Made by a program: the position numbers and the translations under genes | Assembly (NCBI GenBank): GCA_947478785.1 | Contig: CANJXI010000004.1 | Location: 1 to 64,000 of the forward strand | DNA length: 64,000 nt | DNA from: Caulobacteraceae bacterium | Lineage (GTDB): Bacteria; Pseudomonadota; Alphaproteobacteria; Caulobacterales; Caulobacteraceae | Reading direction: 5' to 3' | Part shown: one piece after another, positions 25,567 through 34,262 of the stretch | How the letters are laid out: the number at the start of each line of letters is the position of its first letter | Position numbering within the stretch: the first letter of the stretch is position 1 | The notes under the pieces: generated by a model | Seen by the model: only the letters and a program-made list of their open reading frames with translations | Told to the model about the DNA's origin: nothing | The model's database searches: none

Positions 25567-26417
25567 GGCCTGCGGAAGAAGCCCGCGACGGCGTCGCTGG
25601 GCAGGGCGCGGGCCAGCGGCAAGGCGGCCACCGAGAAGGCGTAGGCGGCGATCGAGCTCAGCAGCGACTGGTTTCGCACATAGCGGATGCGTTCCCAGAG
25701 GCCGGCGATCTCCACGGTCTCCAGGCGCACCTCGTCGAGCGGCTGGAAGCCCGCGCGCGTGGCCGCCTGGCGAAGGTTCTCCGGTGTGAAGTACCAGACG
25801 TGCGGCGACGGCAGGTCGCGCTGCCACAGTCGGTCGTAGGGCCCATGCAGGCCCAGCCGGTCCAGCAGCGCGGCCGTCCGGAAGAACAGACCCCGTCGGC
25901 TCGGGCAGTTCAGGCACAGCACGCCGCCGGGCTTCAGGTGGCGCCGGCTCGCCTCCAGCGCCCCGGCCAGGTCGGGAATATGTTCCAGCACGTCGTTGAA
26001 CACGATGACGTCGTACTGATCGTCGGCCGCGAGCGCGGCGGGGAAGAAGCCATGGCGGACCTCGGCGCCCATCGAGCGGGCGGCCTCGACGACATTGGCG
26101 TCCGGCTCGATCCCTTCCGGCTCAAACCCGTGGTCGCGCGCCAGGCTGAGCAGGAACCCCGGCCCGCAGCCCACGTCCAGCAGGCGCGCGCCCGCGGGCG
26201 AGAGGCCGCCCAGCGCGCGCAGCAGCCGGCCGTTGTTGCGCGCCCGCAGCGCGCCCAGCCCCACCTCGCGCAAGGCCTCGTCCAGCAGGGCGTCGCTCGC
26301 CTCGGCCGGGATCGCGATGGGGAAGTCTCCCCGCAAGATCCCGCAGCTTGAGCAGCGCTGGAGCCACGCATGCCGGTAGCTCCGTGTGGCCCCGCCGCAG
26401 ACGACGCATGCGCTCAA
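25563..26417 (-). CDS. Class I SAM-dependent methyltransferase with N-terminal zinc ribbon
   Basis: About 284 residues if started at the TTG at 26417, which has GAGGGG just upstream and gives the family-like opening SACVVCGG. An ATG at 26459 is the alternative. The zinc ribbon uses C-x2-C near the start and CSSCG about 20 residues later. The SAM domain has LLDVGCGPGFLLSLARDHG, GIEPDANVV, and FNDVLEHIPDLAGALEASRRHLKPGG. Such proteins methylate sugars or small molecules and are common in glycan clusters. It sits between the two paralogous membrane proteins, on the opposite strand. Confidence 0.87.
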   Translation of the reverse strand: MSACVVCGGATRSYRHAWLQRCSSCGILRGDFPIAIPAEASDALLDEALREVGLGALRARNNGRLLRALGGLSPAGARLLDVGCGPGFLLSLARDHGFEPEGIEPDANVVEAARSMGAEVRHGFFPAALAADDQYDVIVFNDVLEHIPDLAGALEASRRHLKPGGVLCLNCPSRRGLFFRTAALLDRLGLHGPYDRLWQRDLPSPHVWYFTPENLRQAATRAGFQPLDEVRLETVEIAGLWERIRYVRNQSLLSSIAAYAFSVAALPLARALPSDAVAGFFRRP

Positions 26418-26555
26418 AGTGACCCCTCGCCTCGCCCGCCAGCCGGGCCGGCGCACCATAAGCAACCGGCCGCGCGGAGCGACACGGTTTTTGCCGCTTT
26501 CCAAGCCGCCGGCAGGCTTTTACCTAGCGTCCGAGCGGCGCAACGAGGGCGGGCA

Positions 26556-27926
26556 TTGGATCAGGCGACCGGCACCACCCGCTCCAACATCGCCGTTGTC
26601 GCCTATCGGCTGGTGATCGGGGCCGGCCTGCTGCTGGTGCTGGCGGCCAATCTGCCCGGCCATCTCTCCTTCGATTCGGTCCTCACCCTGGTGGAGGCCC
26701 GCACGGGCGTGCGCCAGACCTGGGCGCCGGCGGTGTCGTCCTGGATCCTGCGGCCCTTCGACGCGATGGTGTCGGGCACGGGCCTCTATGTCACCGCCTC
26801 GGCGGCGATGCTGTTCGTCAGCCTGATGTCGCTGAGCCGGTTGCGGCCCCGGGCGTCCTGGGCCGCGGTGGTGCTGGGCGGGCTGCTGCTGCTGACGCCG
26901 CAACTACTGATCTACCAGGGCATCGTCTGGCGCGACGTGCTGTTCGCCAACCTCAGCGTCGCGGCCTTCGTCATGCTGGCGCACGCGGCCCGGCGGTGGA
27001 GCGAGCGTCCCTGGCTGCCGTTGGCCGGGGCGCTGGTCTGCCTGGCGCTGGCCTCGCTGGTCCGCCAGAACGGCCTGATCCTGCTGGTCGCCGGCGCCGT
27101 CGCGCTGGCCTGGACGGCGCGGGGCGGCGGACGGCGCGCGAGTCTGGCCTGGGGCTTCGGAGCGCTGGCCGTGGCCGGGGCCCTGGCGCTGGTGGTCGGC
27201 CATCTCTCCGAGATGCCGGAGCGTGTCGCCAAGCTCAGGCTGAACGCGCCGATCCTGATCCTCGAGCACTACGACATCGTGGGCGCCAAGGCGCACCACC
27301 CGGCGCTGACCTACGACATCATCAAGCGCGCCGACCCGGCCAGGGGCGCCCTGCTGGAGGCCGGCGCCACGACCCACTATTCGCAGGCCCGCGTCGATAC
27401 GCTGGATACGGACGAGGCCTATCGCAAGGCGCTCTGGCAGACCCCGGACGCGGCGATGAACGCCCAGTGGCGCGACATCGTCCTGCACAATGCGCCGGCC
27501 TACCTGTTGCACAGGGCCGACGTGTTCAGATGGGTGGTGCTGACGCCCCGGCTGGAGCTCTGCCTGCCGGTGCAGGTGGGCGTGGCGGGGCCGGCCGACA
27601 TGCTGGCCGACCTCGATCTCGTCACGGGGGTCGACGTGCAGGACCAGGCGCTGGCCCGCTATGCCGCCCGCTTCTACGGGACGCCGGTCTTCTCGCACCT
27701 GACCTGGATGCTGGTGGCGGCCGCGGCGATCGCCCTCCTGCTGCGACGGCGGGATCCGGCCGACTGGGCGATCATCGGGCTGCTCGGCGGCGCGTTCGCC
27801 TTCGTGGCCAGCTTCGCCCTGATCTCGGTGGCCTGCGACTACCGCTACCTCTACCTCATGGACCTGGCCGCCATGACCGGCGCGCTCTACGTGGCGCTGG
27901 ATCCGCCGGGTCGCCGCGGAGCCTAG
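26556..27926 (+). CDS. Multi-spanning membrane protein, GT-C glycosyltransferase candidate (copy 2)
   Basis: About 456 residues from the TTG at 26556, which has GAGGGCGGG upstream and gives a length almost identical to the paralogue at 24193. Matching segments include ANLPGHLSFDSVLTLVE, RQTWAPA, LLIYQGIVWRDVLFANLSVA, LVRQNGLIL and VACDYRYLYLMDLAAMTG. The first-loop Asp is kept in both copies, so both may be active and could differ in donor or acceptor. The stop overlaps the convergent glycosyltransferase gene by four bases. The extended frame upstream of the TTG lies over the methyltransferase start and is not used. Confidence 0.72.
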   Translation: MDQATGTTRSNIAVVAYRLVIGAGLLLVLAANLPGHLSFDSVLTLVEARTGVRQTWAPAVSSWILRPFDAMVSGTGLYVTASAAMLFVSLMSLSRLRPRASWAAVVLGGLLLLTPQLLIYQGIVWRDVLFANLSVAAFVMLAHAARRWSERPWLPLAGALVCLALASLVRQNGLILLVAGAVALAWTARGGGRRASLAWGFGALAVAGALALVVGHLSEMPERVAKLRLNAPILILEHYDIVGAKAHHPALTYDIIKRADPARGALLEAGATTHYSQARVDTLDTDEAYRKALWQTPDAAMNAQWRDIVLHNAPAYLLHRADVFRWVVLTPRLELCLPVQVGVAGPADMLADLDLVTGVDVQDQALARYAARFYGTPVFSHLTWMLVAAAAIALLLRRRDPADWAIIGLLGGAFAFVASFALISVACDYRYLYLMDLAAMTGALYVALDPPGRRGA

Positions 27927-29035
27927 CGCCCGATCTCCTTCAACCGCGCGACGTATCGGCGCCCGACGGCCTCGGTGGAGAAGTGGGTCCGGATGTGCGC
28001 CTTGCCTCGCGCGCCCATGGCGCGTGCGCCGGCGGGGTCATCCAGCAGCTGTTCGATCAGGTGGGAGGCGTGTTCGGAGGAAGCCTCGGCCCAGACCTGG
28101 CCCTCGCCGTGCGGATAGGCGCCGGGCAGCACGGGGACCAGCGCGTAGTCCACCAGGAGGCTTGTCCCTGGCGCCATGAAGTCGAGGTTGCCGGAGTAGC
28201 CGGTGGCGATGGCGGGGCGGCCCATGGCCATGGCCTCGGCCATCCCGCGGCCGAAGCCTTCCGACCGGTGCAGCGAGACGAAGACGTCACAGACGCGGAC
28301 CAGGTTCTTGATCTCGTTGTCCGAAAGATCGCCCCAGATCGCCTGGGCGCGGCTGCCCAGCGCGGCCAGGCGGGCGTCCAGCGCGATCTGGCCGGGATCG
28401 GCCTCGCCGCCGCCGCGCGACTTGATCACGCAGTGGATGCGCGCCTCGGGCCGCCGGGCCGCCAGCAGTTCGAAGGCCCGCAGGACGGCCGCGGGATTCT
28501 TGCGGTCGGCGAAGGAGGCGACGTCGAAGAAAAACAGCACGGTGAAGTCGTCTTCCGGAATGCCGAAATGCCGTCGCCCCAGGAAGGCCGACAGCTTCAG
28601 GTCGACGGCCAGCGGCATGTGGATCACCGGCCGGGTCACCGCGCCCGCGATGGCGTCCTGGATGAACCTGGACGGCGCCCAGACTTCGTCGAAGCGCTGC
28701 AGCACCTTGGCCCAGGGGGCCGGATAGCGGGCGAGCTCCCAGGCCGGATAGATGATGTTGTAGGCGCCGTCGAAGGCCTTGCGGCCCGCTGTCTCGATGA
28801 CCCGGGCGGCCTCGTCGCCGTTGACGCAGAACAGGTTCACCGCCCCCAGGCCCTCGGCGATGAACGGGCTGAAGTCGCGGTCGATGTCGGGATCGGGCGG
28901 GGCCCGGTGGTCGGCCACGTCGACCAGCCTGGGCGTCACGCCGGCCGCCTGGAAGGCGCGGAAGGTCGAGCGGGCGTGCTCGCCCATGCCGATCGGCAGG
29001 AACGGGTAGCCGACGATGGCCAGCCCACGATCCAT
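27923..29035 (-). CDS. Glycosyltransferase, GT4-like
   Basis: About 370 residues from the ATG at 29035, placed as TGATG with the upstream stop. The N-terminal half has GYPFLPIGMGEHARSTFRAFQAAG and FDEVWAPSRFIQDAI. The C-terminal half has FFFDVASFADRKNPAAVLRAF and CDVFVSLHRSEGFGRGMAEAMAMGRPAIATGYSGNLDFM, with the E-x7-E donor motif. It would act on the cytoplasmic side. It is the last gene of a three-gene minus-strand operon: sulfotransferase, repeat-bearing WbsX-like protein, then this enzyme. The architecture resembles the GT at 12975. Confidence 0.9.
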   Translation of the reverse strand: MDRGLAIVGYPFLPIGMGEHARSTFRAFQAAGVTPRLVDVADHRAPPDPDIDRDFSPFIAEGLGAVNLFCVNGDEAARVIETAGRKAFDGAYNIIYPAWELARYPAPWAKVLQRFDEVWAPSRFIQDAIAGAVTRPVIHMPLAVDLKLSAFLGRRHFGIPEDDFTVLFFFDVASFADRKNPAAVLRAFELLAARRPEARIHCVIKSRGGGEADPGQIALDARLAALGSRAQAIWGDLSDNEIKNLVRVCDVFVSLHRSEGFGRGMAEAMAMGRPAIATGYSGNLDFMAPGTSLLVDYALVPVLPGAYPHGEGQVWAEASSEHASHLIEQLLDDPAGARAMGARGKAHIRTHFSTEAVGRRYVARLKEIGR

Positions 29036-31131
29036 CAAGTGTCCAGGAGATCGGCGTCGGCGGCGTTGGCGATGGCCTCCAGCCAGCCGTGGCCGAACTT
29101 CAGGTCCGGCGCGATGGCGCAGCCGCGCTCCCAGTCGTTCCAGGCCTCGACGAAGACCAGGCCAAGGCCGTCGCGCGCCTGGTCGCAGGCGCCTTCCAGC
29201 CAGGCCTGGAAGGCGCCGGGGCTGGCGCCTTGCCAGACCACGGGCGCGTCCTGCGAGCGGGGCGTGGTGTCGCGGGCCGCGACCACCAGGGGAATCTGTT
29301 CCGCCGCCCCGGCCAGCCGCTCGCGGGCGACGGCGGCGTAGTCGTGCACCAGGCCGCGAAAGTCCGGATTGATCACCGGCCCAGGTGGTCCCTCCGGCGC
29401 GCGGGGGTCGGGCTCGGCCAGCCGCCCGTCGAAGCCCGCGCCACCGCCGCCGCGGTCGATCAGGAACAGGTCCTGGCTCCCGGCGGCCTCGCGCCAGGCG
29501 CCGGCGTCGGCGCCGGCCGGCAGCGCCAGCACGGGGCGTCCATCGAGGCGGATGGCGTGGCGGGCTTTCAGGGCCGGGGCCAGGGCCTTCAGCGCCATGG
29601 CCGGATCATCAGGGCCGGTCCAGGCGAGGCAGAAGGGGAAGGCCTGGGCGAGGATCGGACCCAGCGCCTCGGCGCCCGCGACCTCGTGGCAGAACCCGGC
29701 CAGGCCATAGCGTTCGGCCAGCAGGACGTCGGCGATGAAGGCCGCCGGATCAGCCGGATCGGCGAAGCCCGCGGCGGGCAACCGGGGCTGCAGGTGCCCG
29801 CGGAAACTCGGCAGGCCGCGGGCCACCGCCAGCCAGTCGGGGCAGGCCGTCTTGCGCAGCGCGATCACCCGCACCGGCGTGGCGTCGCCCGACCGCCGCC
29901 CCAGGGTCTCGCGCAGCGCCTGGTAGGCGGGCAGGCGGTAGGCGGCGGGGTCGGGCGCGGTCGCCTCGCGCAGGTCCGCGAACAGTGTCTCGGCGGAGAG
30001 GGTGCGCCCGACCGGGGCCGCGCCGGCGCCCCGCGCGGTGCGGTTGCGGACCCAGTGCTCGAGCGCGCTGAAGGGCGAGTCGGCGGCGTCCGGGTGGGCC
30101 GTGAAATAGCCCGGCTCGTCGAAGTCCGGCGCGGGCCAGGCGCCCGCGAAAGCGCCCGTGGTCAGGTAGTGCAGCAGGGGGTTTGCGCGGGCCGCCGCGT
30201 CCCTGGTCTGCTCCAGGTAGTAGGCCGGCTTGAAGTGCGCATTGGGGCTTTTCAGCTCGCGCGCGCCGGCCGTCAGGAAGTCGCTCAGCGGATCGCCGCC
30301 GCGCAGGCGCCCGCGCACCTGCTTCACGTAATGGGCGGTGTCGAACAGCGGGTGGGGACTGCGGCCCTCCGCCCCGCCGGCCAGGACATAGTGCAGCAGC
30401 GGCGCGACCCCGGCCTCGGCCGCGTCGGGGTTCTGCTCCAGGTACCAGGCGCCGGCGAACAGCGGGTGCGGATCGAGGCCCTCGCGCCAGCCTGAGCGCA
30501 GATAGTGGACAAGCGGGTTCTCGCCCGAGCGCGCCACCGCGTCCGACTGGCCGACATAGAAGGCCGTGTCGAACAGCGGGTGCGGGGCCGCCCCTTCGGC
30601 GGCGCCCTCGAACAGGAAGTGCTCCAGCGCGGTCAGCCGTCCGGTGGCCATCTTGGCGCCGTGCCTGGCCCGGTAGGCCGGCGCGTCGAGCAGCGGGTGG
30701 GGGCTGAGGTTGTGGCCGTCTCCGACCACCAGATAGTGCGCCAGCGGCGCCCACTGGCTGCCGGCCAGGCCCGCGGCGTGTTCAAGATACCAGCGCTGGT
30801 CGAAGAGGGCGCGGGGCTGCACCGCCGGATCGGGCCCGGCGGCGACATAGTCGCGAAGGCTGGCGGCCGGCCCGGCCAGGGAGCCCAGGCTTTCGTCCAG
30901 CCCGGCGTCCCAGACCCCCGAGGTCGAAAGCAGCAGCATGCGGCCGGGCTGCTTGGCCCGCGCCAGAATCCGCCGCAGGGCCAGGGGCGGGCGCTTGCCG
31001 ATCCGGGCGGCGTAACGCTTGCGGCTGGCGGCCTGGAACCCGCGCCAGCGCTCGCCGGCGGTCTTCAGGCGCTCGGCCTGGGCGGCGCGGCGGCGCTCGA
31101 CCAGGGATACAGGATCGATGGGGTCTTGCAC
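29035..31131 (-). CDS. Repeat protein with C-terminal WbsX-like glycan domain
   Basis: About 698 residues from the GTG at 31131, eight bases after the upstream stop. An ATG at 31188 would overlap the sulfotransferase. The first 60 residues are basic and helical, then there is an SGVWDAG linker. Residues 109-362 hold seven repeats of 37-39 residues, each with the core P-H-P-L-F-D, a following Y-L/V-x-Q segment, and N-P-L-x-H-Y-L-x-x-G-x-x-E-G. The C-terminal 280 residues resemble the WbsX glycosyltransferase family (GT99-like), ending with VEAWNDWERGCAIAPD. It would be cytoplasmic and membrane- or complex-associated. The same repeats occur at 32301 and 35281. The repeat function is unknown. 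Confidence 0.75.
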   Translation of the reverse strand: MQDPIDPVSLVERRRAAQAERLKTAGERWRGFQAASRKRYAARIGKRPPLALRRILARAKQPGRMLLLSTSGVWDAGLDESLGSLAGPAASLRDYVAAGPDPAVQPRALFDQRWYLEHAAGLAGSQWAPLAHYLVVGDGHNLSPHPLLDAPAYRARHGAKMATGRLTALEHFLFEGAAEGAAPHPLFDTAFYVGQSDAVARSGENPLVHYLRSGWREGLDPHPLFAGAWYLEQNPDAAEAGVAPLLHYVLAGGAEGRSPHPLFDTAHYVKQVRGRLRGGDPLSDFLTAGARELKSPNAHFKPAYYLEQTRDAAARANPLLHYLTTGAFAGAWPAPDFDEPGYFTAHPDAADSPFSALEHWVRNRTARGAGAAPVGRTLSAETLFADLREATAPDPAAYRLPAYQALRETLGRRSGDATPVRVIALRKTACPDWLAVARGLPSFRGHLQPRLPAAGFADPADPAAFIADVLLAERYGLAGFCHEVAGAEALGPILAQAFPFCLAWTGPDDPAMALKALAPALKARHAIRLDGRPVLALPAGADAGAWREAAGSQDLFLIDRGGGGAGFDGRLAEPDPRAPEGPPGPVINPDFRGLVHDYAAVARERLAGAAEQIPLVVAARDTTPRSQDAPVVWQGASPGAFQAWLEGACDQARDGLGLVFVEAWNDWERGCAIAPDLKFGHGWLEAIANAADADLLDT

Positions 31132-31139
31132 GGAGCGCG

Positions 31140-32165
31140 TCAGCCGGCGGCCAGGATCGAATCGAGGCTCCGCGAGGCCTCGGCGCATTCGCGGCGCAGC
31201 TGTTCGATCTCGGCCTCCAGCCGCCGGACGTGGCGGTCCTGGAATTCCATCCGCTGGCGCAGGTCCAGCAGTTCGGCGCGGGCGGCGTCCAGGTCGCGGG
31301 CGACCGGCGAGACCAGCACGCCCACGTCAAGGGCCCGCCGGGCCAGTTCGGCCGCCGCCGCGTCCAGCGCGCCGGCGTCGGGGGCGGAGCCCCGGCTGGC
31401 GGCGTCGAACCAGTCGAACACCGCCTGGGCGATCTCGCCGGCCCAGCCCAGGGCCGCAAGGTCGCCCTGCGTCGCATTGTGGTTCAGTTCCGGCGACAGG
31501 AACGCGCCGATCGCCTTGGCGGCCGCGTCGTCCAGCTTCGGCAGGGGCGCGCCATGCGCGGCCTCGATCCGCGCGACCTCGCCGCGCCAGTCGGCCAGCA
31601 ATCCGTCGTAGCTCACGAAGGCGCGGGGCAGATCGCGGGTGTAGGCCTCGGACGCCAGCATGTAGGCGCTCCACAGCAGCACCGACTTCTGCGGCGTGAA
31701 GTCGTTGCGCCGCGCCAGCGACCCCGCCACCGCCAGCGGATGGCGCACCGGGATCGCCGCGCGCGCGCCGATCCCCAGGTCCGCCAGCACCGTGCGCCAG
31801 AAGGGCATCAGCACCGTGACGCGGGGGTCCTTGAGCAAAGGGAAGGCCGCCTCGCCATACTCGCCCGTGACCAGAGCCTCGGCGCGGTTCAGCCAGACGC
31901 GCTCTTCCTTGCGCGGCAGGGGCTTGAACGGAAAGGCGAAGATGTCGTCCCACGCCGCCCCGCCGGCTCGCAGCCGCTCGTCGTTGAGGATGGCGATCTT
32001 CCAGGGCTCGAAGTAGCCCTTGGCGTTGTGCTCGTCGCCGGCCATCACGTTCTCGGGCAGGCTGGCGCCGGCCAGCGCCAGAATCTGGGTGAGCGCCGAG
32101 GTGCCCGACCGGTGCATCCCAAGCACCAGGTAGGCCGTGCGGTTGGCTGGCTCTGTCGTCGTCAT
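31140..32165 (-). CDS. Sulfotransferase family protein
   Basis: The protein has 341 residues. The N-terminal YLVLGMHRSGTSALTQIL is the PAPS-binding P-loop of bacterial sulfotransferases. PFWRTVLADLG and AIPVRHPLAVAGSLARRN supply the 3'-phosphate-binding region. It would transfer sulfate from PAPS to a carbohydrate or lipid in the cytoplasm. The final 80 residues (LRQRMEFQDRHVRRLEAEIEQLRREC) form a coiled coil, unusual for a plain sulfotransferase and suggesting a partner protein. It is the first gene of the minus-strand operon and is divergent from the repeat-bearing glycosyltransferase at 32301. Confidence 0.88.
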   Translation of the reverse strand: MTTTEPANRTAYLVLGMHRSGTSALTQILALAGASLPENVMAGDEHNAKGYFEPWKIAILNDERLRAGGAAWDDIFAFPFKPLPRKEERVWLNRAEALVTGEYGEAAFPLLKDPRVTVLMPFWRTVLADLGIGARAAIPVRHPLAVAGSLARRNDFTPQKSVLLWSAYMLASEAYTRDLPRAFVSYDGLLADWRGEVARIEAAHGAPLPKLDDAAAKAIGAFLSPELNHNATQGDLAALGWAGEIAQAVFDWFDAASRGSAPDAGALDAAAAELARRALDVGVLVSPVARDLDAARAELLDLRQRMEFQDRHVRRLEAEIEQLRRECAEASRSLDSILAAG

Positions 32166-32300
32166 GGCGCGTCCGGTCGCGGGGCGGGGTCGACCTTGGC
32201 TCTACGGTCGCGCGCCTTTGGTCGCAAGGGCCGGGCGCGGTTGATCGCTCCGGCCTTCTGTTGCACACAGCCGCAGTCGCCGCTGAGGAAGCTACACCGA
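32166..32300. promoter_or_regulatory. Divergent promoter region between two repeat-protein operons
   Basis: These 135 bases separate two operons that each contain a protein with the 37-39-residue repeat, so they must hold both promoters. A shared regulatory region is plausible. I see no clear consensus promoter or operator. Confidence 0.35.
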
Positions 32301-34262
32301 ATGGCCGTCACGGTCCTGGTCGACGAGGTCCACCGGGTCATCTCCACCGCGGTCGACGGCGCCTTCTACCGGGCCGCCAACCCGGACCTCGCCGTGGTCG
32401 ACGTCGATCCGATCCGCCACTACGCCGAGAGCGGCTGGCGCGAGGGCCGCGACCCCGCGCCCTGGTTCTCGACGCGCGATTATCTGAAAGACAACCCCGA
32501 CGTCGCGCAGGCCGGCTGGAACCCGCTGCACCACTATCTGACCCGCGGCCGCCACGAGGGCCGCGAGGTGGTCGCCGCACGTGAGGCCGCGTCCTACCTG
32601 ACGGCGAGCGTCCGGAAGGGCGAGGAGCCGCGCTGGCGCTTCGAGACCCTGGTCGGCACGAGCGGAGCGGCCGACCAGGTCGCCGAGGAAGCCGCCGCCC
32701 GCCAGCGTGAGCGCGCCCTGGTTGCCGCCGAGTTCGACGCGGTGTTCTACGCCGGCTCCAACCCCGACGTGATCGCGACCGGCGCGGACCCGCTCGACCA
32801 CTTCCTGAGCACCGGCTGGCGCGAGGGCCGCGACCCCACGCCCGGCTTCTCGGTGAAGGAGTACCTCGAGACCTATCCGGACATCGACGAGGCGGGGATC
32901 AACCCGTTCGTGCACTACCTCCAGGCTGGCCGCGTGGAAGGCCGGATCGGCGCCAACGAGCTCGGCTTCCGCTATGACATCATCAAGCGGCTGGTCCCGC
33001 TGGACGACCGTGTGTCGGCCGTGGCGAGGGCCTCGGCCAGGCTGAAGCTGGGGACGGGCGCGGCGCTCGGCCGGGCGCTGGCGACCTCGCGGACCGGCCT
33101 CGCCGATCTGCACATCACCTTCAGCCACGACGACTACACGACCAACACGGGTGGCGTGCAGCTCTGCCTGCAGCGCGAGGGCGAGCGGATGGCGGCGCTG
33201 GGCCGAGACCACCTGCACCTCTACCCCGCCAAGCCGTGGCCGGTGGTGCGGACGTCAGGCGAGCCCGGCCATCTGGGGGTGGTCTGGAACGGCGAGGTGG
33301 CCGGTAATTTCGCGCCGAAGTCCGTGCGGGCGGCGCTGGCAAAGGCCGCGGGCGCGGGGCCGGCGGGCGCCCGCAGCTTCGCCATCCACAGCCTGCTCGG
33401 CCACGCCGCCGACGAGACCGCCGACATCCTGGCGGCGGCGGGCCTGACGGCGGGCTATTTCTGGCTGCACGACTTCGCGAGCCTCTGCGCGGGCTTCCAT
33501 CTGCTGCGCAACGACGTGGCCGACTGCGCGGCGCCGCCGCCGGAGAGCGCGGCCTGCGGCATCTGCGTCTACGGCCCCTGGCGCGCCCGGCACATCGCCG
33601 AGCACCAGCGCCTGTTCGAGCGCCTGTCGCTGACCGTCGCCAGCCCTTCGCAGCCGACGCTGGACCTCTGGCGCAAGGGCGGGTCCTTCCCGGCCGCCGC
33701 CGAGGTGGTGCTGCCGCACGCGGCCCTGGTCGACGCGGGCCCCGCGCCGGACGTGGACGCCGACCGTCCCCTGCGGATCGCCTATGCCGGGATGCCGGTG
33801 GGCCACAAGGGCTGGGAGGTGTTCCGCCAGCTTGTGCTCCGGCACGCCGACGACGCTCGCTACGAGTTCATCCACCTGGGCGGGCGCACGCCTGGCGGCC
33901 TGCCGCTGCAATTCCACAAGGTGACGGTCACCAGCGACAGGCCGCGGGCCATGCAGGACGCCATCGCCGAACATTCGGCCGACGTGGTGCTGATCTGGCC
34001 GCTCTGCCGCGAGACCTTCTCGTTTACCGCCTACGAGGCGGTGGCGGCGGGCGCGGCGGTGGTCACAGGTCCGGACAGCGGCAACGTCGCGGCCTTCGTG
34101 GAAAGCTCGGGGCACGGGCGCGTGCTGGCCGACGAGGCGGCGCTGGGGGAAGCGCTGGAGAGCGGCGCGATCGCCGACCTGGCGCGGGCGGTCCGCAGGC
34201 CCAGGCTCTACGACCTGGCGTTCAGCGCGCTGACCGTCGACCTGCTGGAGGGCCGCGGGTGA
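32301..34262 (+). CDS. Glycosyltransferase with four N-terminal 37-39-residue repeats
   Basis: About 653 residues from the ATG at 32301. The N-terminal 220 residues hold two pairs of repeats. One unit reads AANPDLAVVDVDPIRHYAES then GWREGRDP, and another KDNPDVAQAGWNPLHHYLTR. From about residue 270 a GT-B domain follows: HITFSHDDYTTNTGGVQLCL, WLHDFASLCAGF, LRIAYAGMPVGHKGWEVF and the donor-site part LCRETFSFTAYEAVAAGAAVVTG. It would add a sugar on the cytoplasmic side. It starts a three-gene operon, and its stop overlaps the GTG of the next gene. The repeat family links it to the proteins at 29035 and 35281. Confidence 0.82.
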   Translation: MAVTVLVDEVHRVISTAVDGAFYRAANPDLAVVDVDPIRHYAESGWREGRDPAPWFSTRDYLKDNPDVAQAGWNPLHHYLTRGRHEGREVVAAREAASYLTASVRKGEEPRWRFETLVGTSGAADQVAEEAAARQRERALVAAEFDAVFYAGSNPDVIATGADPLDHFLSTGWREGRDPTPGFSVKEYLETYPDIDEAGINPFVHYLQAGRVEGRIGANELGFRYDIIKRLVPLDDRVSAVARASARLKLGTGAALGRALATSRTGLADLHITFSHDDYTTNTGGVQLCLQREGERMAALGRDHLHLYPAKPWPVVRTSGEPGHLGVVWNGEVAGNFAPKSVRAALAKAAGAGPAGARSFAIHSLLGHAADETADILAAAGLTAGYFWLHDFASLCAGFHLLRNDVADCAAPPPESAACGICVYGPWRARHIAEHQRLFERLSLTVASPSQPTLDLWRKGGSFPAAAEVVLPHAALVDAGPAPDVDADRPLRIAYAGMPVGHKGWEVFRQLVLRHADDARYEFIHLGGRTPGGLPLQFHKVTVTSDRPRAMQDAIAEHSADVVLIWPLCRETFSFTAYEAVAAGAAVVTGPDSGNVAAFVESSGHGRVLADEAALGEALESGAIADLARAVRRPRLYDLAFSALTVDLLEGRG

